Of a stretch of 64,000 bases of DNA, positions 55,546-64,000 are shown piece by piece. Source of the DNA: Isoetes taiwanensis. Lineage: Eukaryota > Streptophyta > Lycopodiopsida > Isoetales > Isoetaceae. Position numbers and translations under genes: made by a program. A model generated the notes under the pieces. It had not been told where the DNA came from and ran no database searches. It worked only from the letters and a program-made list of their open reading frames with translations. Within the stretch, counting starts at the first letter, position 1; the number at the start of each line of letters is the position of its first letter. The stretch lies in NCBI GenBank assembly GCA_021234155.1, contig JAJEKV010000024.1, forward strand, positions 14,298,913-14,362,912, written 5' to 3'.

Positions 55546-56079
55546 ATGGATGAGGCCTTTCTAGAGGTTGTTCTCTAGGGACTTGGCTTTTCAAGCATTC
55601 CCTTAGATTATGATGTGACACTAGCTTATCTAGATAGTATAATAAATCAGACGTACACCTCTAATTCTAGGATATCCTTCAGTTCCCATCACCTTTGCAT
55701 CTTGTGCTTCGATAGGGTGGGATCTTTAAGGATTTCGGCCCACAATACAGGATATCTTGCTGCAGGAAGATATTCAAGAAATATTTTTCAAATTTCAGTC
55801 GAACGGTTTGGCACGGAACCCCTTTGGCACTGGTCGACATTCTTTGATCTTAGGCCAGCCCAATTCTTGCCGAATTTGGAAATTGTTGTTTGGAGGTTCG
55901 CTCTTGCAAACTAGCTCCTTGTTTCTTGTTCCAGGGCAGTATCAGGAAAGGGGAAGATGGTGGAAGCGGGAAATCAAGGGAAGAACGTCTTGAACTTGGA
56001 AAAGCAAAGGGAAGATGAGGAATGGACCAGCATATTCAGGCTGGAGGATAGGAAGGATTTAGTTTGGAAAAACCTCTAA
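55546..56079 (+). pseudogene. LINE E ORF1 N-terminal domain, copy 1
   Basis: From the ATG at 55546 the frame reads MDEAFLEVVL-stop, then SRISFSSHHLCILCFDRVGS, LRISAHNTGYLAAGRYSRNI and FGTEPLWHWSTFFDLRPAQF, then LEIVVWRFALAN. In another frame EDEEWTSIFRLEDRKDLVWK follows (ends 56079). The same order of segments recurs in copy 2. LINE ORF1 proteins bind element RNA and act as chaperones; this domain is not one I can name. Stops at codon 11 and after WRFALAN break it. Confidence 0.55.
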
Positions 56080-56149
56080 AGAGATAGGAGGAAAATGAAC
56101 GTTAGGTGCTCAAGCACCGACTCGACCCTGGGAGAAATTCCCAGACCCA

Positions 56150-56918
56150 ATGGATGAGGCTTTGCTCGAAGCTGTTCTCCAGGGTCTGGTGATTGTTCAG
56201 GCCCCGGAAGAAGTCCAGGATTCCATCAATTTAGTTGGCAATTTTATTAGATTAGCCCGAGTTTCTAACTCTAGGATAGGTTTCTGCAGGATTGGTTTCA
56301 ATTACCTCTATCTGTGTATTCTTTGTTTTGATAGGCCAGGGTCTTTGAGGGTTGCTGCTCAAAACTCGCAACCATTTCTTGGAGGCAGATTTGAAAAAAT
56401 TTGTTTACCATGAGTGCCCCCATGGAATTTGGTGCAGAACCAATCTATCATTGGGCAACATTCTTTGACCTGCAGCCGGATCAATTCATTGGTGACATCG
56501 AAGTGGTAGTTTGGAGGTTTCTAGCAGCCAATTAGGATTCTTTTTTGGCATTCCTAGGATATTGTGCCAGTTCTGGCTCCCTACTGAGCAGGACATTTAG
56601 TCTTAGATTGCTTTCTGCAATAGAGTACGGCTTATCTTATTTCGATTCACCTTTTTCTTGGAAGGTGTGTTTCAGTTATTCTTTGGGGCAAAGGGGGGGA
56701 GCAGTCTTTCCCTTCTCAAAAGTAACTGTTCTCGGAGCCTCTTCTGCTTCTGTTTCGGTGGATCTTGGCTAAAATCAGAAAAGAAGATGACGAACATCAA
56801 GAATAGCGGGGCTGGTTCTTCCAGACAGAACACTAACACCAACATTGAGGATGAAGAATGGACCCAAATTTATTGGATGGAGGATAGAAGAGATCAGGGG
56901 TGGAAGCTTCTCAAATAA
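56150..56918 (+). pseudogene. LINE E ORF1 N-terminal domain, copy 2
   Basis: Begins MDEALLEAVLQGLVIVQAP. Then CILCFDRPGSLRVAAQ and, after a frameshift near 56400, EFGAEPIYHWATFFDLQPDQ and VVVWRFLAAN align segment by segment with copy 1. EDEEWTQIYWMEDRRDQGWK ends at 56918. Between WRFLAAN and the last segment this copy has about 240 bp extra (56535-56775) compared with copy 1. Whether one functional element contained both copies, or two truncated elements are stacked, is open. Confidence 0.55.
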
Positions 56919-57080
56919 ATTTATTTGGGGCTTGAGATTATCAAGGATCAACAGAGGGCTGTTGCGGTCTATATGGGAGTTCAAGAAGATGTCACTATTA
57001 TGGCATGCAAATAAAAAATAGAAACAATAAACAAAGACTACTGGGACGGCATAGCCAATGACAGAGACTGGATATGGAAC

Positions 57081-57737
57081 ATGTGGGGCTTCACTCAGGA
57101 GATGGATACTGCTCTGTACAAGCTTATAACGGTCAAACAGGGACACACAAAGGCTGATTGCTGCAGCTTTAAGAACAGTATCTTTCGAGCCTCCATGGAT
57201 GAAATGCTGGCCAAGGTTAAGGATATGGTGGTTCGATGGGACGGACTCAAGGAGAAAACCAAGGCGAGCATTAGGCTGATCAGGAGATGGGAAGATGCAG
57301 ATGACAACGTAATTGAGAGGCATAGGAAAGCCTTCAAAGCTTCCTTAAAGAACGATGAAATTTCGAAAATCATTGCGACATCTCTCGAAGTATACCAAAT
57401 GAGGCTCAAGAAAAATGCCAAAAAATGTTGTATCAAAGATAGCAATGGATTTTTTAACCCGGTGGAGGTGGAATCATGCGATTGTGAAAACTGCCAAGAT
57501 GTCAAGCTTTCCGGCCTTAACATTGTGAAAACGAAGTTCGGGGAAGACAAAATCAGCAATGCCATTCCGGTCATGGGTAAGGGGGATAAAGCAAAAGGTT
57601 CGATTTCTAACCCCTCTCTCCCGGGAAAGGAAGATAGAATATGTACCTCGACATGGATTAATTTTCCCAATCTCCCCCCGGCTTACTGGACTCGCTCTCA
57701 CTTAATGGCTTTATCAAATTGTTTAGGCGAGTCCTAG
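57081..57737 (+). pseudogene. LINE E ORF1, central part
   Basis: An open frame of 218 codons. A helical, charged region comes first (ASMDEMLAKVKDMVVRWDGL, then KTKASIRLIRRWEDADDNVI), then a cysteine cluster CCIKDSNGF ... ESCDCENCQDVK that could bind zinc, and a basic low-complexity end. This may be the RNA-binding middle of ORF1. Plant L1 ORF1 often has a CCHC knuckle; this cluster does not fit the CX2CX4HX4C spacing. Confidence 0.45.
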
Positions 57738-57905
57738 AGATTAGCCTGCCTCAAACTAATTTCCCTTCTGTGTGCATTTCCAAGCCCATCTTCTCGGAAT
57801 GGCACAGGAACCTTAAAACCAAGGTCAATCAATGAATTTTTAAACCTTAAAATTACCTATTCCAAGACTCTTGTTCGGACTCTTAGCTCCAAGGGCAAGC
57901 TTCCT

Positions 57906-58364
57906 ATGCACCAGGAAGATATTAGGCAGGTGTGGGTCCCTAAAAAGCACAATGAGAACAATATTACGATGGGGACTACCTCGCAAACCATGGATTTGGA
58001 CAGAACAGAAAATTTGACTCGGGACTCTCCCCCCAACTATGTCCAAGATCAATCCCATCAGGTAAAAATTAATCTCAATAAGGACATGATGGTAACCCTC
58101 AAGAATGTCAAGTTTTCTATTCAAATTGACACAAGAGATATTATTCTCTCCTTGCCCAAGCTTCCTGATTTACCTCATATGGAAGAAACTACAAAGTTTG
58201 ACCAGAATATTGAAGAAATTTTAGACACAGAGGAGGAAGGCTGGAAGCTAATTGAAAAAAGGAAAGGAAGGGGTAAGAAAAAATTCTATCAGGGTCCCAG
58301 TAGGGCTAGCCCAAGAAAGTCCACTATCCAGGCAGGACAAGTGGTAGGGAAATACAGGTATTAA
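57906..58364 (+). pseudogene. LINE E ORF1, C-terminal part
   Basis: An open frame of 152 codons ending in a basic tail, EGWKLIEKRKGRGKKKFYQG, then PRKSTIQAGQVVGKYRY. It is separated from the central part by a frameshift and stops around 57740-57905. Its stop codon TAA at 58362-58364 overlaps by one base the ATG of ORF2 (TAATG), so ORF2 could be read by termination-reinitiation. Confidence 0.6.
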
Positions 58365-58446
58365 TGAATAAAAAAATAAATTGCATTACCTGGAATCTCC
58401 AGGGGATCAACAACCGTATTAAAAGAGATAGGTTGAAGTTCTGTAC
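58364..58446 (+). pseudogene. LINE E ORF2 start: endonuclease N-terminus
   Basis: The ATG at 58364-58366 starts MNKKINCITWNLQGINNRIK, then RDRLKFC. NCITWNLQGI, with the conserved asparagine of the apurinic-like endonuclease active site, is the standard opening of L1 ORF2. After about 27 codons similarity stops abruptly at about 58447. Confidence 0.8.
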
Positions 58447-59466
58447 TAATCTGCCTTTCTCAACATCTTCTTCTATCTATCCAGTACTACATGATTAGAA
58501 CGAATATTCCTGTTTAGATAAAGTACTACAGGAGCTTAGCACAAACTTTCCAGAAACTGCAGATAAGTCTTGAATGCTCCAAAAATCCTCTTGCAAAACT
58601 AAAAATGAAGAGAAAAGAGCTGAAGAGTAATCTGAGCAATTCTCCCGCACTGCTCAGAGAAGCCCAACTGCTTCAAACTATGATCTAATTCTGCAATTTA
58701 TCTACAGAATGCAGAATTTAAAAGGAGATGCTGCATTGTCGGGATGTGCCAGTCAGCCAACCTGCAAAGCTAGACACACAGCCCAGCGCCAAAACTTCCC
58801 TTAAATTTTGGTTTATGATATCTGGATTGATATGGAAGCGTCTTCCTGGATATAGTTATATCCCTAGCTCGGCAATCTCAGAAAAAATTAAGCATCCTGT
58901 TTCAAAACTGTAAAATCGAAATCAAGAATTTACTCTGACTCCTTCCAAAACAACATCCTTAGATCTTTCCACTAGAAAGAAAGAGCAAGAGGAGAAGGGG
59001 AAAAAGCCAGCATTCAGAAGATCCACCATAGACTAGACTGCCCAGAATAGATTTACATGAGAACTGCTCTCTTTATGTTTCTGCTAAAAATCTGCTACCT
59101 TATAGGCTGTATGCCTTTTCGGATCTTACTCTAAACAAGAAAATGATAAATTCCAGGAAACTTACATGATCTTGCTCATCAGCTTTAGCAAATCGGGCCA
59201 CGTTAGTGGCATCAGGCAAAAACATTAGGACCGCCTTGAAGCAGTTTCAAGCAAGCAATCCGGAACATTCTTTACACATAAGAAAGATTCACCTGAACTG
59301 GAATGGCAAAACCCCGCTAGTATCCAATTCTATCTCTGATCTGCAAGGAGTGTGAGGCAGTGCCGAAATAGGGGAAGAGGAGGGCGGCGTCCTCTCCCCT
59401 TGCCGCCCTAGCCGCAGGCGGAGGCAACAGCGCCAAGAAACATTTTTCTGTCATTTCCCCAGAAAA
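58447..59466. other. 1-kb non-LINE segment replacing the LINE E endonuclease
   Basis: Sequence between the endonuclease start and the linker that does not translate as LINE protein in any frame. It contains short open frames only. A GC-rich patch near 59365-59425 (CCGCCCTAGCCGCAGGCGG, a short palindrome) stands out. No terminal repeats or target-site duplication were seen. It replaces, rather than simply interrupts, about 700-800 bp of endonuclease. Confidence 0.6.
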
Positions 59467-59469
59467 ATA

Positions 59470-61431
59470 TTGTTCAAGGACAATATTAGAGCTGAGATTG
59501 AAAGGGAAGAAATCAGAATTGCCCAAGGGTGGAGACTTAAGGCCAAGATTAGAGAAATTAAGGATGATGAGAGGTGCAGCTCAAAGTTTTTCTTTGCCAA
59601 AGCCAAAGGAAAAATTAAAAGGAATCACATTTTTGACATTAAGATGGGAGACGAATTCATAGTGGAGGAGGAACAGATCAAAAAGGCTGCCTCTGAGCAC
59701 TTTACCAATATTATGGGAACCAACCTTGATTGTCAGGATAACAGGATGGATGACTTTATTAATATACATCCTAAAGTCACAGATGAAGATAATGCTTCTA
59801 TGGACAGACCCTTCACCAATGCTGAACTCCTACTCACAGCCCGAGATATGGATAAGGGCAAGACCCCAGGGCCGGATGGGCTTCCTGTAGAATTCTTCCT
59901 TAAGGCATGGCCTATTCTTGGTGACAGCATCACAAGTATGGCCAATGAATTCAAAGATAGCAAATGTTTGGATGCCAGGATTAATACTAGCCTTATAACT
60001 CTCATTCCCAAAGTGGACATGCCGGCTTCCTTTTCAGATTATAGACCTATCTCTCTGTCTAATGTGGTCTACAAGCTTATCTCGGGTACAATTGCTAGAC
60101 GGCTCAAACCTGTGCTGACAGAATCATTAGCTCATCTCAGGCTGCATACCTCAAGGATAGGTTTATCCTTGACAATGTAGTCACGGCCATTCTCGGCCTC
60201 AACTGGGCTAAAGACTCTAATCAGGATATAGCTATTATCAAATTGGATCACCAAAGCTTTTGACACTGTAAGTTGGAATTTTCTTTTCAAGTGCTGTAGA
60301 GCCATGGGTTTCTCCAATGAGGAAATTCTGATTTTTAGAGCTATTCTTGCTAATTCGAGATCCTCAGTGCTTATTAATGGGGAGTGCAGCCCCTTTTTCC
60401 CCCTGAAAAGGGGTGTAAAACAGGGCTGCCCCCTGGCCCCTTTTCTCGTTCTCATTATTATGGAGGCTCTTCACTGTAAATTACAGGGGGCCAAAAACTC
60501 TAACCAGATCCAAGGATTAAGCCTTCCTAACAATGAGAAGGGGATGGATCAAATTTTAAATGGGCATTTTGCAGATGACACGTTTATTCTGGTGTCCACG
60601 AATGATCAGTCGATCATCAATACTCAAAGGATTCTGGATAATTTCGGCACAGCATCTGGGTGCAAGATCAATCCCATCAAGTCAAAGGTTATGTCCAAGG
60701 ACCAGGTAAAAGGGGAACACACGGCTGGTCTCCTAGGTTGTAAGTACATTCTTCCAACTCCAAAGATTATAGAAAAGTTTCAGAAAAAGATTGATAATCT
60801 CAACTCCAAAGATATATCCAAGCAGGGAAGAGCTATTATTGCAAATGCTGTTATCTCGTCATCTCATGTCTATCAATCCTCTGTGATTCTTGCCCTTAAA
60901 AAGGTATCTAACAAATTGCAGAGCATTATTGGCAGGTTTATATCCTGTGGTCAGAATAGGAGGTGCTGGACCCCAGTTGCTACAACAGAATGTTGCAAAC
61001 GGAAAAAGGATGGAGGTCTGGGGGTTATAGATATTGAGAAGCAGGGCTTAGCTCTTGCTGCCAAATACTTCTTCAAAGCTGCCCATAATCTGATTAAGCA
61101 TCCGATCTCCATCATCATTAGGCATTACCTTATGAAATGTTGGTCTTTTGGGTGGAGGCAGGTCAAGATGGTCCTCCCTCATTCCATATACTTTCCTTTT
61201 ACGGCCCCAAGATCTACCCCGGCCCTAATCAAGAAATGGATTAAGGCCTGGAATTCAGTCAGGGGGGTTTTTGATTGGAAGGAAGGGCTATCTATGGATC
61301 AGTCTATTTTTTGGAATCCTGCTATCCTTACTAACAATCCATCTTTATGTTTAGCTTGTCATTTTCCAGATCAGGCCAAGCTTTGGAGCACCAAAGGAAT
61401 CATTCTCATCAGGGATATGTATAATCTATGA
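59470..61431 (+). pseudogene. LINE E reverse transcriptase (frameshifted)
   Basis: The linker reads IEREEIRIAQGWRLKAKIRE, then SSKFFFAKAKGKIKRNHIFD. The RT follows: MDKGKTPGPDGLPVEFFLKA, then PKVDMPASFSDYRPISLSNV and AHLRLHTSRIG with a frame change near 60150. After a second change (near 60245-60300) the frame 60304-61431 gives SPFFPLKRGVKQGCPLAPFL and the catalytic HFADDTFILV, with the ADD at about 60574. It then gives the thumb KKDGGLGVIDIEKQGLALAA and FPDQAKLWSTKGIILIRDMY. The first catalytic Asp region (KAFDTVSWNFLF) lies at the frameshift. Not functional as it stands. Confidence 0.85.
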
Positions 61432-62096
61432 TATGGAATAGGATCAACAGCAGTCTGAGCAATTTGGATGTGGATAAATGTGTCATTTGTGGAGACTTCA
61501 ATATGGTCGCGGATAGGTTCATGAGAAATAAGAACTTCAGGAATCTTCTACCTCAAAAAAGATGTGCTTGGGACAACCTCCTTTCTTCCCATAATTTGAC
61601 TCTGGCCAGAACCAAGCCCCAAGCCTTTAGTTGGTCTGACCATAGAATTGATCCTATTTGCTGCCTCCATGATAGGTATTACCTAAGTGAGAATCTCTGG
61701 AACAGCAGTAACAGAGTTGAAAATCTTGAAGGCTACACAATCTCTGATCATTATCCCCAGCAAATTATCATCTCAGGGGATGACAACAGCAATAAGAGAA
61801 AAGCCTACTTCAAGATGAATACTAGCCTGATGGATAATGATGATTTCATGAACAAGCTTGAGGAAATCATCAATAGAAACCCCAAGCCCATTGGAAATGC
61901 AGGTTGGATGTACTGGTGGATTAACACTGCCAAACAAATTAAGTGTTGGCTCAAACAATGGGGCAAGAATATCTTCGATCAGAATAAAGCTCATCTTGAA
62001 GGTTTGAGACAAAGCATTATTACAGCAACTGACGAGCAAAAAGTGGAGATAAAAAGGCAAATTGAGGTGGAAGAAATCAAAATTGCAAATGGATGA
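61432..62096 (+). pseudogene. LINE E' endonuclease C-terminal half and linker
   Basis: The reading starts WNRINSSLSNLDVDKCVICG, then DFNMVADR, the conserved GDFN active-site motif of L1 endonucleases. It continues to FSWSDHRIDPI and to the catalytic histidine motif GYTISDHYP. The helical linker runs to EVEEIKIANG-stop (TGA at 62094); only one codon (TGG to TGA) separates it from the continuing linker KAKIKELKEDERRNSKYFF. The endonuclease nicks chromosomal DNA to prime reverse transcription. The first half of the domain is missing. Confidence 0.82.
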
Positions 62097-62099
62097 AAA

Positions 62100-62357
62100 T
62101 TGAAGGCTAAAATAAAGGAGTTAAAAGAAGATGAGAGACGCAACTCCAAATATTTCTTCATTAAGGCCAGATCCAGAATCAAAAGGAATCATATTTATGA
62201 GGTCATGGTTGATGACAATTTAATTTCTGAGGACAAAGATCTCAAACAAGCTGCAGCTGATCATTTTACTAAGCTTATGGGTACCAATATGGATTCTACT
62301 CCCATGGTTATGGAGGAGTTCATTAGTCTTAATTATATCTTACTAAATCTTTTATGA
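62100..62357 (+). pseudogene. LINE E' linker
   Basis: Continues KAKIKELKEDERRNSKYFFI, then RIKRNHIYEVMVDDNLI and AAADHFTKLMGTNMD, aligned with the E linker. A frameshift near 62340 leads to the RT frame. Confidence 0.75.
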
Positions 62358-63607
62358 ATGATGAGCTTTTGCAGGTGGTCAAAAATATGGAAAATGGCAA
62401 GACTCCTGGTCCTGATGGCCTTCCAGCAGAATTCTTCAAGAAGACTTGGCCTTTGCTTGGGGACAGCATCACTAGAATTGCCAATGAGTTCATGGAAATA
62501 AAGATCTTGGATGCAAGAATTAATACCAGTTTCATTGCCATGATCCCCAAGATTGATTCCCCTAACACCTTCTCGGATTACAGACCTATTTCTCTTTCTA
62601 ACGTTATTTATAAGATTATTTCAGGAGCTATTGCCTCAAGACTTAAGACCATTCTAGACATCATCATTAGTAGCTCTCAATCAGCCTATCTTAAAGATAG
62701 GTTTATTTTGGATAATGTGGTAACAGCTATATTGGGACTTCAATGGGCGAAAGACTCCAACCAAGATGTGGCTCTTCTAAAGCTTGACATCACCAAAGCA
62801 TTTGATACAGTAAGCTGGAACTTTTTATTTAGATGCTGTAGGGCTCTTGGATTCAACAATGAGAGCATTCAAATTTTCGAGGCCATTCTGCATAACTCAA
62901 GATCAGCAGTTCTAATCAATGGTGAGTGCAGCCCATTCTTCACAATTCAAAGAGGTGTTAAACAAGGTTGCCCTCTTGCTCCCTTCCTTTTTTTGATAAT
63001 TATGGAAGCTCTCCATTGTAAGGTGGAGGAAGCAAAGAATACTAACCTTATTAGGGGTCTAAAGCTCCCTGAGAACCCTCAGGTAGATCAAATTCTAAAC
63101 GGGCATTTTGCAGATGATACCTTTATCCTAATCTCAATGGATGAGAACTCCATCACAAATACTCAAAGGATCCTTGCAGATTTTGGTGAAGCCTCAGGGT
63201 GTAAATTCAACCCTGCAAAATCAGCAATCCAAGCAAGGGATCAAGAAAGGGGGGAGATGATGGCTTTAGCCATGGGGTGTAAGTATAACTCTCCTAGTAC
63301 TAGTTCAAAGATTCTTGGCACCCCTTTTGCAATCAAAAGCAATACCTCAGACCTATGGGGTAACATTATTGAAAAATTCTACAAAAAGGTTGACACCTTG
63401 AACTCTAAATATCTCTCTAAAAATGGTAGGGCGGTTATTGCTAATTTTATGATTTCTTCTTCTCATGTGTATCAGTCCTCAGTTATTCTTGCTCCTAAAA
63501 AGATTTCTAACAAGTTACAGGGACATGGTATTATTGGTAGATTCATTGCATGTGGGCAGAACAGGAGATGCTGGCACCCAGTCTCAATGAAGGAGTGTTG
63601 TAAATAA
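62354..63607 (+). pseudogene. LINE E' reverse transcriptase, 417-codon open frame
   Basis: A full RT fingers-palm-thumb in one open frame. MENGKTPGPDGLPAEFFKKT comes first, then NTFSDYRPISLSNVIYKIIS, AYLKDRFILDNVVTAILGLQ and LLKLDITKAFDTVSWNFLF (first Asp). Then come FFTIQRGVKQGCPLAPFLFL and HFADDTFILI (catalytic Asp pair; ADD instead of YADD, Phe before it). The thumb runs to MKECCK-stop at 63605, where AAATAA ends the frame; the protein continues in the same frame as SNGGLGTMNIEKQGMALAAK, so this is a single nonsense change. More intact than LINE E. Confidence 0.88.
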
Positions 63608-64000
63608 AAAAGCAATGGAGGCCTGGGTACTATGAATATTGAGAAGCAAGGGATGGCCTTGGCAGCCAAATATTTTTACAGGGCTTGCTATGACTCCATC
63701 AAGCACCCTATATCCATTCTGATCGGGCATTATATTGGCAAATGCCATCCCTATGGGTGGAGTTCTCTGAGAATGGAGCTTCCCCATTCTATCTTCTTCC
63801 CCTTCACAGTTCCGAATTCCACTCCAGGTATTATCAAGAAATGGATCAGGGCATGGGATCAGATCAAAGGGATGTACACTTGGAAAGAAGGCCTGTCTAT
63901 GGACCAAACAATTTTCTGGAATCCAGCTGTTCTACTTAACAATCCCAATCTTTGCTTGGCCTGCCATTTTCCAGATCAGGCCAAGCTATGGAAGAGTAAA
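63608..64000 (+). pseudogene. LINE E' RT thumb continuation (cut by window end)
   Basis: After the TAA the reading continues NGGLGTMNIEKQGMALAAKY, then PILIGHYIGKCHPYGWSSLR and LCLACHFPDQAKLWKSK to the last base. The same point in LINE E is where E ends and E' begins. Confidence 0.75.

Larger units (their letters stand above)
55487..61431 (+). mobile_element. LINE E (plus strand): ORF1 region, interrupted ORF2
   Basis: A second LINE family. ORF1-like sequence spans about 55546-58364. ORF2 starts at 58364 with the endonuclease opening INCITWNLQGINNRIKRDR, then breaks at about 58447 into about 1 kb of unrelated DNA. LINE sequence resumes at about 59470 in the endonuclease-RT linker and continues through the RT to 61431. 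There it is joined directly to the middle of the endonuclease of a related copy. No poly(A) tail or zf-RVT end is present before the join. No target-site duplication was found. Confidence 0.85.
61432..64000 (+). mobile_element. LINE E' (related copy, runs off the window)
   Basis: Starts in the middle of the endonuclease directly after LINE E and continues through linker and RT to the window edge. Landmark positions in E and E' are offset by a nearly constant 2.54-2.57 kb, as in a tandem arrangement. The two are clearly diverged, however, sharing about three quarters of residues by eye in the ADD region. No 5' ORF1 belongs to this copy inside the window. Confidence 0.8.

Noticed and set aside
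56775-57670. Minus-strand frames of 182 and 191 codons
   Set aside because: They lie opposite LINE ORF1, which has the motif order and context on the plus strand; no recognisable minus-strand product.

Overview
This is a transposon-rich window of nuclear DNA from a land plant, probably a vascular plant. The evidence is spliceosomal introns, plant Ty1-copia elements primed by initiator-Met tRNA, L1-type LINEs, tRNA-derived SINEs and small inverted-repeat elements. Two host genes look intact and neither identifies the lineage. The low gene density would fit a fern, gymnosperm or another large-genome plant, but that is a guess.

Layout. 1-3.4 kb holds broken coding fragments of unknown identity around a divergent histone H3-like pseudogene. 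3.4-19.5 kb is AT-rich non-coding DNA with small tandem duplications, a degenerate SINE (about 7.2 kb), a 1.45 kb inverted-repeat element (about 10-11.4 kb) and a foldback/MITE element (about 13.0-13.4 kb). 19.6-20.7 kb carries a three-exon secreted RNase T2 gene with both catalytic motifs. 21.3-29.3 kb is an old minus-strand copia element (called A here) broken up by a hAT-like element with a BED-finger fragment (21.83-22.59 kb), a decayed plus-strand copia element (B, 22.90-28.23 kb, 5-bp target duplication) and an inverted-repeat element with a hairpin (28.33-28.87 kb). 29.3-37.1 kb holds remnants: a heavy-metal P-type ATPase-like scrap, a SINE, a probable LTR/primer-binding site, and a decayed intron-containing gene with a BAH-like segment.

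37.7-40.7 kb is the best gene, CWC22, a spliceosome-associated MIF4G/MA3 protein: eight exons, all junctions GT-AG and in frame, 735 residues. 42.7-45.3 kb has a retropepsin-like fragment, a LINE 3' fragment and a four-unit tandem repeat. 45.35-55.14 kb is a young minus-strand copia element (C) with 5-bp target duplications and nearly identical LTRs. A SINE is inserted in its pol region, and a 3.9 kb 5'-truncated LINE (D) in its right LTR, flanked by an 11-bp duplication. 55.5-64 kb is a second LINE family on the plus strand: element E with a duplicated ORF1 start, a UAAUG ORF1/ORF2 junction and a disrupted endonuclease, joined head-to-tail to a related copy E' that runs off the window.

I found no CRISPR array, rRNA, intact tRNA gene or operon, and no clearly new host system. 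The points most worth a second look are the duplicated LINE ORF1 domain and stop-start junction, the open frame downstream of LINE D ORF2, the non-canonical TA...CA LTR of copia B, the dated insertion stack, and the H3-like pseudogene inside unknown coding fragments.
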